DNA from: Bacteroidota bacterium
Lineage (GTDB): Bacteria; Bacteroidota; Bacteroidia; Flavobacteriales; Crocinitomicaceae
Length of the DNA: 12,826 nucleotides
Reading direction: 5' to 3'
Assembly: GCA_029558435.1 (NCBI GenBank)
Contig: JAKQEZ010000604.1
Location: forward strand, 1-12,826
This document shows, piece by piece, positions 1-7,509 of the stretch; positions within the stretch are counted from its first letter, which is position 1, and each line of letters starts with the position of its first letter. Made by a program: the position numbers and the translations under genes. The notes beneath the pieces were generated by a model. It saw nothing but the letters and a program-made list of their open reading frames with translations, was not told the DNA's origin and ran no database searches.

Positions 1-13
1 GGTAATATACAAA

Positions 14-114
14 ATGCGCAATATTGATTTTAATCTGATTGCCTGTTTATCAAGAGAATATTCCTGTTTGCTTATTATGTTGATATTTGAAATAAATATT
101 GTATTATTGCGCAT
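14..114. repeat. Inverted repeat ATGCGCAATA / TATTGCGCAT
   Basis: A perfect 10-bp inverted repeat: ATGCGCAATA at 14-23 and TATTGCGCAT at 105-114, separated by 81 bp of AT-rich DNA. Each arm contains the palindrome TGCGCA. The spacing is long for a terminator. Possible readings are paired operator half-sites, the ends of a small element, or the edge of a gene regulatory region lying mostly outside the window. Function is unknown. Confidence 0.45.
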
Positions 115-307
115 ATTTATGAGTTGTAAGCAAGCCTATTACGACACTGCAACGGTTAACATGACAGCTTGAAAACTCGACCTTACACTACCTGGCCAAA
201 CTTTTCAGACGACCTTAACATGGCAGACAATTTCGGTGTAACTCGACAAAGTCCAGCAGACCACCTTGGCGACACACAAGCCAACGCAATAGGTTTTAAA
301 ATTTTTG

Positions 308-350
308 CCCACCCGCATTTAAAAAAGTAATTCTAATCCCACCCGCATTT
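308..350. repeat. Duplicated 13-mer, 30-bp period
   Basis: The word CCCACCCGCATTT occurs at 308-320 and again at 338-350, exactly 30 bp apart, with an AT-rich 17-bp spacer. The second copy leads directly into the left arm of the hairpin at 347-410. The GC-rich CCCACCCGC cores stand out from the AT-rich surroundings. This is either a small tandem duplication or part of a mobile or structured intergenic element. Confidence 0.6.
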
Positions 351-410
351 TGCACATTTGGTTTTGCCCGACACATAAGCCTACCCTTCGCAAAACCAAA
401 AGAGCAAAAT
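347..410. repeat. Long hairpin upstream of the operon
   Basis: The left arm at 347-367 and right arm at 390-410 pair over 19 of 21 positions, including a perfect 11-bp TTTGGTTTTGC / GCAAAACCAAA next to a 22-nt loop. The outer arms carry GCACATTTG (352-360) and CAAAAGAGC (397-405). The same two words recur in the arms of the hairpin at 9792-9857, on the other side of the operon. A run of six T follows the right arm, so it could act as a terminator for a gene upstream, but the shared sequence suggests a repeat family. Confidence 0.6.
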
Positions 411-448
411 TTTTTCCACAGCTCAATAAACGGACAGGAAATAATTAC

Positions 449-456
449 TACATTTG
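449..456 (+). promoter_or_regulatory. Candidate -7 promoter box for the four-gene operon
   Basis: TACATTTG matches the Bacteroidota -7 consensus TAnnTTTG and ends 35 bp before the GTG start of the regulator gene. No clear TTG -33 element lies at the usual distance upstream, so the call rests on the -7 box and its position only. Because the following genes overlap or nearly abut, this would be the only promoter for the whole operon. Confidence 0.4.
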
Positions 457-470
457 ACAAATTCTGACAA
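455..470 (+). promoter_or_regulatory. Possible operator: TGACAA repeated one helical turn apart
   Basis: TGACAA occurs at 455-460 and 465-470, spaced by 10 bp and overlapping the end of the candidate -7 box. Direct half-sites spaced by one turn next to a promoter would suit autoregulation by the XRE protein encoded just downstream. This is inference, since GACAA words are common in this DNA. Confidence 0.2.
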
Positions 471-491
471 GCCAACAATAATACAAGTAAC

Positions 492-779
492 GTGAAGCAT
501 TTAGGACAAAAAATTAGAGAACTTAGAGAGAAGCAAAACCTGCTTTTAAGACAGGTTGCTGCTCATCTTGAAGTTGACACTGCTTTAATGAGTAAGATTG
601 AGAGAGGCGACAGAAACGCTTCCAAACAACAGGTGATTGAGATTGCCAAATTCCTAAAAGCCAACGAAGATGAACTGCTTACGCTTTGGCTGGCTGACAA
701 ATTGGAGAATGTGGTTGGTGACGAAAAAGATTTAGCTCCTGATGCTTTGAATATCCTAAAAAAGAAATTGAAGAAATGA
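492..779 (+). CDS. XRE/Cro-type helix-turn-helix regulator
   Basis: A 95-residue protein made almost wholly of one HTH_3 (lambda-repressor-like) domain, roughly residues 4-62. The recognisable core is the LRQVAAHLEVDTALMSKIER stretch at residues 19-38, followed by the RGDRNASKQQVIEIAKFL helix region. The start is GTG at 492. An in-frame TGA at 465-467 and no ATG before the HTH make it the only sensible start. The last codons overlap the next gene by an ATGA at 776-779, so it is translationally coupled to the helicase. Proteins of this size heading restriction-modification operons are usually controller (C-type) proteins that set the timing of nuclease expression. That role is inferred from position. 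It has no ligand domain and no membrane segment. Confidence 0.85.
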   Translation: MKHLGQKIRELREKQNLLLRQVAAHLEVDTALMSKIERGDRNASKQQVIEIAKFLKANEDELLTLWLADKLENVVGDEKDLAPDALNILKKKLKK

Positions 780-3700
780 AGAAAGGTATTAAACTCATAG
801 ACAATTCATCAAACGAGTATCAGCTTGGTACTGTATTAAAAGAACTGATTCAAGACAAAGCGTTTTCTCAAATTTCTATTGCGACAGGCTATTGGGATTT
901 GCCCGGAATGGTTACAATCCTTGAAGAGTTGAATCAATTTTTAGAAAGGGACAATATTACATTCAGACTGTTATTAGGCGAAGAACCATCTGTTAGGGCT
1001 TATCAGGTTAAAAACCCTAAACAACAAGACCCCGACTTTCCTGAAAAATATTTGAAGAAAGATTTAGAGGACTTGCAACTGAAAGAGGAGTTTCAACAGG
1101 TTGCTGACTTGTTAGGTAAATACATGAACGAAACGAATAGCGGTAAAATTCAAATCAAAGTTTACCGAAAAAACTTTCTTCATGCTAAGTGCTACATTTT
1201 TGGAACTGATGAAGAAAATGCAGTTGGCATTATCGGCAGTTCCAATTTCACTAAGCAAGGTTTGTTCGGCAATCTTGAGTTAAATCAGTTTGAAGACAAC
1301 AACGCAACAGTAAATTTTATCCGTAAAAATCTTTCACAGCATCCTTCACATCGCACATGGTTTGAAGAACTATGGAACGAAAGTGAGGATTGGAGCAAAA
1401 CCTTCAAAGAAGAAATTCTTGCTTTGAGCAAACATGGTGGAACCTGCTTTAGTGCTTACGAAATGTATATCCATGCTTTGTATCGTATTTACGGACAGGA
1501 TTTATTGGACGAGAAAGAAAACAAAGTTGACATAGACGACCCAAGTTCAGGCAAGCCGCAATTATTGAAGTTTCAAATCCAAAATGCCAATTCACTTATC
1601 AAAAAATTGGAACGACAAGGGGTTGCCATGCTTTCTGATTCTGTTGGGTTAGGTAAGACCTACACAGCCATTAAGGTAATTGAATACTACAAACAGAATT
1701 TGAATCAAAGAGTTGTGGTCATTGCACCTGCCGGACTCATTCAGCAATGGAGAAAATCATTTGATGATTTCAAAGTGGTTCATATCCCTGAAATATACAG
1801 TTTGCAGGACACCGAGAAAATCAAAGATGTTCGTGAAAATTTACAATCTATTCCCGTTGGCTTATTTGTGTTTGATGAAAGCCACAACCTGAGGGCATCG
1901 GGCGGACAACGTTTTGATGTATTTATTAAGTGGCGTCAGGAAAATGAAAACGCTAAAACCTTGTTGCTTACCGCAACGCCTATCAACAATCAGTTAGCCG
2001 ACCTTACAAATCAAATCATGTTGGGTTCAGGTGGGGAAATTTTTAAGTTGGGAAAATTTTACGACCGCAGCAGACAAAAATATTTTACATTAAAAGAACG
2101 CCTTGAACTCCTGCAAACGGACATGAGAAGGCAAATCCGTGAGAGCGGATTTATCAATTATCAGCAAATAAAAGAACAACTTACCCCTTTGCTGAATCGC
2201 TTTATCGTCAGACGAACAAGGCAGGGAATTGAAAAAGAATATCCTGATGGATTGGAGATAAATGGCAAACTTCAAAAGTTTCCAAAATCATATCCTGACA
2301 ATTTGGAGTATGAAGTTCCCAATCAGTTCAAATCGCAATTACTCAAATATGCAGAGCCATATCCCGAACTGACAAGAGCTTTCAATTACGAAATCAGCAG
2401 TTTGGCTGAGTTAGAGTATTTGGCTCATCCGCTTGACTTGTTTGACCATTACACCGAAAGAGACAAGCCCATTCATTCATCGCTTGAAATAATTTACACA
2501 GCATTGCTAAGTTTAGGTTTTCCTTGCTACCGCTACAATATTTATCGTCATGCTTACTATGGTAGAAAGCGTGGAGAATTGGAGTTAAATGCAGATGAAA
2601 ACCGAGAACTTAGCAGACAGATTGGTATTTACGGAATTTTCAGAACCGTATTTTTAAAGCGTTTGGAATCATCCCTTTTCTCCATCAATAAATCCATTGG
2701 AAGCTATGAGAAAAAATTGATTGACTTTCAAAACAAATTGGAGCAATTCAATAAAATCATTTCAGTAAAAAATCTATCAGCGTTAAACAAAGCCATTGAT
2801 GCCTACAATGAACAAAATGCTGAGGAAGATGAATTAGACTTTGATATTGAAGATTTTGAAAGTGCAGAAGAAGGATTTACCAGCATTGTAGCCGATGAAG
2901 GTGTTTTTAATGTAACACAACTGAAAGCTGATATCAGCAAAGACCTTGCAGTGCTGAAAATTTTGAAAGAGCAAATCAGGTATTTATTAGACAAGGACGA
3001 TAAGATTCAGGAATTAGCCAAACACTTAAATCAAAATGAAGACCGAAAAGTTTTGGTGTTTACCTACTTTGCCGACACTTTGCAATATCTATCTGAGAAC
3101 CTGCCTCAGTATTTGGTGAAAGGCAAAAACATAGAATTTGCCTTAGGTTCAAAAAGCGAAATTGAGGTCTATGCCAAACGCTTTGCTCCTGTTTCCAAAA
3201 AATACCAACTGAAAAACGGAGAAAAGGAAATTGATTTCTTGATTGCAACCGACAAACTTTCAGAAGGTCAGAACTTGCAAGATTGCGGCATGATAATCAA
3301 CTACGATTTGCATTGGAACCCTGTGCGAATGATTCAACGAAACGGGCGTATCAATCGCTTAGGTAGTAAACACGAAGAAATTTTTATTTACAATTTCCGA
3401 CCCGAAGAACAGTTGGAAAGTTATCTGCAATTAGTCCGCAAACTGGAAGATAAAATCAATCTGATTCGCTACACCATTGGAACCGACCAATCTATTTTGG
3501 ACGAAGATCCCGAACCACAGGACTATACCGAAGACCTTTACAGCCGTGACGAAAAGAAACGTTTGGCTGCATTCCAAAAGATTTTTGAAACATCGGAATT
3601 GCTGGCAGCCGAAGATTTATTTATGGATGACCTGAGAGCATTTGACCGAAATGAGGAATTTGCATTAACCTACAAGGCGCAAATTAAAAACATGCCCAAA

Positions 3701-4279
3701 GGCAAATGGGGCAAAGTGCAAATGCGAAAGGAAGAAGATGATTTTATACATCTGGCTCATTTGGCAGCGGGTGATGAAGAAGCATTGGAAGCAGGATATT
3801 TTGTGGCGTTCACCAAAGATAAAATTGGGGAGTTGCTCACCACTACCGAAGGTTTGTTGCACATTAAAGCAACCAGTGAGCAAAATGAACGCTTTGCCGA
3901 TAAATTCAAACATAAACCTGAAACGGAAGCATACATATTGGATTTTATTCAACGCTACCAGTTTTCGGAAGAAGAACATCAGGTGCGATACAATCAACCG
4001 CAACAGACTGCTATTGCTTTTCTAATCAATAAAATGATGGAATACGGTTATCCTGTTTCGGAAATTGACAAAGTGAGTAATTCTATTTTGCATTCTCAAA
4101 ACGCTTACATCAATAAAGAGAATTTAAAATTGGTGCGATTGGTAAACCGTTTGAACCGCAGAGGCGAACACGTTTCTGATGAAATCATTAAGCAGTTCAT
4201 TTCGTTGGCTAACCAATACAAACCTGAAGAAAAAACGGAGAAAGCTCCACTAAGTGAAATCATTCAAATTTTCGCATGA
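776..4279 (+). CDS. PLD-like nuclease fused to SNF2/RapA-type helicase
   Basis: A 1167-residue two-enzyme protein. Residues about 1-210 form a phospholipase-D-like domain with one HKD-type motif: H136 and K138 in HAKCYIF, then GSSNF at 154-158. The aspartate usual at HxKx4D is replaced by G143. A single motif implies dimerisation to build the active site. Residues about 265-500 are the SNF2 N-terminal ATPase lobe, with Walker A GLGKT at 291-295, DESH at 367-370 and TATP at 399-402. The C-terminal lobe, about 770-890, has motif VI QRNGRINRLG from residue 854. Between the lobes lies an insertion of about 260 residues with a probable coiled coil and a very acidic patch (683-699). The C-terminal 270 residues are unassigned. 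It likely translocates on duplex DNA and cuts it, as in DISARM DrmD- or RapA-like helicases. The gene overlaps both neighbours by ATGA. Confidence 0.88.
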   Translation: MKKGIKLIDNSSNEYQLGTVLKELIQDKAFSQISIATGYWDLPGMVTILEELNQFLERDNITFRLLLGEEPSVRAYQVKNPKQQDPDFPEKYLKKDLEDLQLKEEFQQVADLLGKYMNETNSGKIQIKVYRKNFLHAKCYIFGTDEENAVGIIGSSNFTKQGLFGNLELNQFEDNNATVNFIRKNLSQHPSHRTWFEELWNESEDWSKTFKEEILALSKHGGTCFSAYEMYIHALYRIYGQDLLDEKENKVDIDDPSSGKPQLLKFQIQNANSLIKKLERQGVAMLSDSVGLGKTYTAIKVIEYYKQNLNQRVVVIAPAGLIQQWRKSFDDFKVVHIPEIYSLQDTEKIKDVRENLQSIPVGLFVFDESHNLRASGGQRFDVFIKWRQENENAKTLLLTATPINNQLADLTNQIMLGSGGEIFKLGKFYDRSRQKYFTLKERLELLQTDMRRQIRESGFINYQQIKEQLTPLLNRFIVRRTRQGIEKEYPDGLEINGKLQKFPKSYPDNLEYEVPNQFKSQLLKYAEPYPELTRAFNYEISSLAELEYLAHPLDLFDHYTERDKPIHSSLEIIYTALLSLGFPCYRYNIYRHAYYGRKRGELELNADENRELSRQIGIYGIFRTVFLKRLESSLFSINKSIGSYEKKLIDFQNKLEQFNKIISVKNLSALNKAIDAYNEQNAEEDELDFDIEDFESAEEGFTSIVADEGVFNVTQLKADISKDLAVLKILKEQIRYLLDKDDKIQELAKHLNQNEDRKVLVFTYFADTLQYLSENLPQYLVKGKNIEFALGSKSEIEVYAKRFAPVSKKYQLKNGEKEIDFLIATDKLSEGQNLQDCGMIINYDLHWNPVRMIQRNGRINRLGSKHEEIFIYNFRPEEQLESYLQLVRKLEDKINLIRYTIGTDQSILDEDPEPQDYTEDLYSRDEKKRLAAFQKIFETSELLAAEDLFMDDLRAFDRNEEFALTYKAQIKNMPKGKWGKVQMRKEEDDFIHLAHLAAGDEEALEAGYFVAFTKDKIGELLTTTEGLLHIKATSEQNERFADKFKHKPETEAYILDFIQRYQFSEEEHQVRYNQPQQTAIAFLINKMMEYGYPVSEIDKVSNSILHSQNAYINKENLKLVRLVNRLNRRGEHVSDEIIKQFISLANQYKPEEKTEKAPLSEIIQIFA

Positions 4280-7200
4280 CAATTAACGAAATCAATAAAA
4301 TATTAGCCCAACTGGCAGAAAGTCCATCACGAGAGAACGTGTTGGATTTTGCTTTTGCCTTGCTGCAATGGATGAACATTGAACCTAATGCACAGCAGAA
4401 ACCGCAACTGCTTTCGCCACAAACACAGAAACTAAAAGACTTTTTAGCTCCTGCTCCGCAAACCGTGCAACCACAGTTGTATCGCCTGAGTGCCGACAAT
4501 CAAAATATCCGTGTAAGGTTTGCTGTGCTTAAAAAACTGAAAAAAGATTACATCAGCCAGTTGGTGGATAATGACCCGGGACTTAGCAGCTATCAATCAT
4601 TCATAAAAGGCATTACCGCCAATGGAAGCGGATTTGTGCCTACTCAACCCTACTTCATTCACTTTGTAACCACTCCTGAGTATGACAAATTAGTGCTCAT
4701 TTTCAATCAGGGTGAACAGAAAAGAATTGTTTCTTTCCGCAGAAGATTAACCACCACCCAATACAATAAAATTATTCAGCAATGGCAGGGTGTTGGCTCA
4801 AAGACGAAACCCGAAATTGCCGACCTGCTTTGGAAATCGCTTGACATAAAAGAGGTAAACAAAGAGTTCTATAAACAAGTGAAAGAACGCTTTGATGCTT
4901 TGTTAGGCATTGTAAAAACGCAACATACCACAGCTACCGAAAATCAGGTTAAACAATTTACGGTTCGCCTAATAGGCAGGTATATTTTCTGTTGGTTTTT
5001 GAAAGAGAAAGGCATTATTGCTCATTCACTCATTGGCAAAAAAAACATTGAAGATACAGACAACTATTATCAGAATGTATTGCTAAAACTGTTTTTTGAA
5101 ACACTCAACACAAAAGTTCAGGATAGGAATCCAATAACACACAACAAGCTTTTTGAGAAAATTCCTTACCTAAACGGTGGCTTGTTTGATGAAAGTGAAG
5201 AAGACAAACTGTTCACCGATTTGCACTTAGATGCATGGCTATTGCCTTTTGTAGAAATTTTGGAGAGTTATGATTTTACGGTGGACGAAAGCAGCAGCCA
5301 ATACCAGCAAGTGGCGGTTGACCCTGAAATGTTGGGACGCATTTTTGAAAATCTGCTGGCAAGCCAAAACGAAGAAACCGAAAAATTAGCCAACCAACGC
5401 AAGGCATTTGGTGCTTTTTATACACCACGGGAGATTGTGGACTACATGGTAAACGAAAGCATTAAAGCCTATTTGCAAACACAATGGGAGCAGCACATTG
5501 TAGAACAGAAAACCAAAACACTGAACAACCCCGAACCTGTTGGCGATATTTTTGGCAATAAAAAACCACAGCAATTAGCCATAGAAACCAAACGCTATGA
5601 ACTGAAAGCAGAAGAAAAAACCAAAATAGAAAAAGCCATTGAGCCATTATTTGCTGCCAACCCCGATGCAGGGCATTTGAAGAAAGAAGAAAGGGCATTA
5701 TTAGACGGCTTTCTCAAAAAGATAAAAATTTTAGACCCTGCTTGTGGCTCTGGTGCATTCCCAATGGGTGTGCTTCATAAACTTAAAGACCTGCGTGAGC
5801 AATTAGGTTTATACTCCGACCCATATAAATTAAAGTTGGAAATACTCTCAAACAATATCTATGGTGTGGATATAATGCCCATGGCAGTTGAGATTGCCCG
5901 TCTACGTTCTTGGTTGAGTTTAGTATTAGAATCAGATTATAAAGCCAACTTACCAAATAACAATTTTGGTATTGATGCATTACCAAACCTTGATTTCAAA
6001 TTTGTTTGTGCCAATAGTTTAATTGATTTAGGATTGGACAGTTTTATACAAGAGGCGGGAAAAAGTTTGCTGGCTGGTTTTAATCAAAAACTGTTGACCA
6101 AGTTAAAGTCATTAGAAGCCATACGTAAAGACTATTTTAAGCCCGATATATCCAGCAATGAAAAGGAACAATTAAGATATAACTACATTGAAAAGCGAGA
6201 TGAAGTTGTAAAGGAAATAGATGAGCAGAGTGAGCCGGTGCTGAAAGCCATAGCCCAAAAAATAAAACACTGGAACCCCTTTGACGATAGCCAGCCCAGC
6301 CCCTTCTTTTCACCCACTTGGATGTTTGGTATTGACAAGGGTTTTGATGTGGTGATTGGGAATCCGCCTTACATTCAGTTATCGAAATCTGAAAATGTTT
6401 CTCTTGATTACAAGCAGTATTTGAAAAAGCGATACAATACTTCGGCTGGCAGATTGAACACTTTCGTTTTTTTTATTCATCAATCCCTTGAAATCTTGGG
6501 TCGTGGCGGGCAACTTGCTTTCATTATACCAAACACCATTCTCACCCAGGAATATTACAGTTATACAAGAGAATTGATTTTGAAGAATTACCAGCTGAAG
6601 GAAATCGTGAACTATGAGAATATGCCTTTTGAAAATGCTGTTGTAGAAAATGTCACGTTGTTTGTTCAGTCAAAGCAACCAGATGAAACTTTTCGGGTTA
6701 AAATAAAATCAGATGATTTATCATCAGTAAAACTTTTAGCAGAAAAAAGCAATGGAGAGTTTATCATTCAGGATAATTTCTCTTTTGGTTTTAAGTCATC
6801 TTCACTAATTGATAAATTCTTTTCAAATGAGAGCTACGAAGCAGTAGGTGAAATTTGTTTTGTCAATCAAGCAATTGCTTTAAAAGGTGATAAAAGTTTA
6901 TCGCTAAGAAATCAAAACCCCAACAACAAATATTATAAGTTGCTTGATGGAAGAAACATCAACAAGTATGAGATTAATTGGACAGGTGTTTTTCTTGATT
7001 ATTCATTAAGTAGGATTCATTCATGTAAGAGAAAGGATATTTTTCAGAGTAATGAAAAACTTTTATTTAGACGAGTTTCAGAGAATTTAGTTTTTACTTA
7101 TGATGATGAACAATATTTTGCCCTGAACACAATTGTTGTAATCAATCTTAAACCGAACAAGAAATACAAACTTAAATTTTTATTGGCACTTCTCAATTCA

Positions 7201-7506
7201 TCATTGATGAATCATATTTACAAAAATCGGTTCAAGTCAACCAAAAAAGTGTTTTCAGAAATTCAAGCAAATACAGTTGAGAAATTACCAATAAAAAAAG
7301 CGACTAGGGAAATTCAAGCTGGTTTTATTTCCAAAGTAGATAAAATTCTTTCTCTTAAAAAGAAAAACCAAGACACCACCGCATTAGAGCGTGAAATTGA
7401 TGTGTTGGTTTACAAGCTCTATGAACTCACGTATGATGAAGTGAAAATAATTGATAAAGATTTTTGGTTGAGTGAGGAGGAGTATGGGAAAGTAAAATTG
7501 GGGTAA
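4276..7506 (+). CDS. Eco57I/TaqI-type N6-adenine DNA methyltransferase
   Basis: A 1076-residue gamma-class adenine methyltransferase. FGAFYTP (378-384) is the conserved lead-in to the catalytic domain. DPACGSGAF (487-495) is motif I, which binds S-adenosylmethionine. NPPY (696-699) is catalytic motif IV. Residues about 770-1030 should be the target-recognition domain. The end contains the helical REIDVLVYKLYELT segment (from 1039) common to Eco57I-like enzymes and BREX PglX. The N-terminal 330 residues are long enough for the nuclease half of a type IIG enzyme, but I see no clear PD-(D/E)xK motif, so it probably methylates only. The neighbouring PLD and PD-(D/E)xK proteins could supply cutting. 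It overlaps the helicase gene by ATGA (4276-4279), and the next gene starts 3 bp after its stop. The likely role is marking host DNA; the target sequence cannot be read. Confidence 0.88.
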   Translation: MTINEINKILAQLAESPSRENVLDFAFALLQWMNIEPNAQQKPQLLSPQTQKLKDFLAPAPQTVQPQLYRLSADNQNIRVRFAVLKKLKKDYISQLVDNDPGLSSYQSFIKGITANGSGFVPTQPYFIHFVTTPEYDKLVLIFNQGEQKRIVSFRRRLTTTQYNKIIQQWQGVGSKTKPEIADLLWKSLDIKEVNKEFYKQVKERFDALLGIVKTQHTTATENQVKQFTVRLIGRYIFCWFLKEKGIIAHSLIGKKNIEDTDNYYQNVLLKLFFETLNTKVQDRNPITHNKLFEKIPYLNGGLFDESEEDKLFTDLHLDAWLLPFVEILESYDFTVDESSSQYQQVAVDPEMLGRIFENLLASQNEETEKLANQRKAFGAFYTPREIVDYMVNESIKAYLQTQWEQHIVEQKTKTLNNPEPVGDIFGNKKPQQLAIETKRYELKAEEKTKIEKAIEPLFAANPDAGHLKKEERALLDGFLKKIKILDPACGSGAFPMGVLHKLKDLREQLGLYSDPYKLKLEILSNNIYGVDIMPMAVEIARLRSWLSLVLESDYKANLPNNNFGIDALPNLDFKFVCANSLIDLGLDSFIQEAGKSLLAGFNQKLLTKLKSLEAIRKDYFKPDISSNEKEQLRYNYIEKRDEVVKEIDEQSEPVLKAIAQKIKHWNPFDDSQPSPFFSPTWMFGIDKGFDVVIGNPPYIQLSKSENVSLDYKQYLKKRYNTSAGRLNTFVFFIHQSLEILGRGGQLAFIIPNTILTQEYYSYTRELILKNYQLKEIVNYENMPFENAVVENVTLFVQSKQPDETFRVKIKSDDLSSVKLLAEKSNGEFIIQDNFSFGFKSSSLIDKFFSNESYEAVGEICFVNQAIALKGDKSLSLRNQNPNNKYYKLLDGRNINKYEINWTGVFLDYSLSRIHSCKRKDIFQSNEKLLFRRVSENLVFTYDDEQYFALNTIVVINLKPNKKYKLKFLLALLNSSLMNHIYKNRFKSTKKVFSEIQANTVEKLPIKKATREIQAGFISKVDKILSLKKKNQDTTALEREIDVLVYKLYELTYDEVKIIDKDFWLSEEEYGKVKLG

Positions 7507-7509
7507 GCG

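Larger units (their letters stand above)
1..491. other. Non-coding leader region upstream of the defence operon
   Basis: No convincing gene is visible on either strand in this stretch. It holds an inverted repeat (14-114), a duplicated 13-mer (308-350), a long hairpin (347-410) and a promoter-like box (449-456) before the GTG start at 492. The short minus-strand open frame at about 296-478 is low-complexity and is explained by the repeats, so I do not call it. The central part (about 140-290) is rich in GACA/AC-type words typical of Bacteroidota intergenic DNA and shows nothing else I can name. Confidence 0.6.

Noticed and set aside
308..350. CRISPR-like array
   Set aside because: There are only two copies of a 13-mer, with a 17-bp AT-rich spacer and no cas genes. 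It does not meet the repeat length or number of an array.
296..478. 60-codon minus-strand open frame containing two NAGG units
   Set aside because: The repeated NAGG comes from the duplicated 13-mer at 308-350, and the rest overlaps the hairpin. No start context or conserved protein feature supports it.
3665..4003. 112-codon minus-strand open frame inside the helicase gene
   Set aside because: It is fully contained in the strongly supported helicase coding region and encodes a low-complexity Phe/Cys-rich string with no domain signal.
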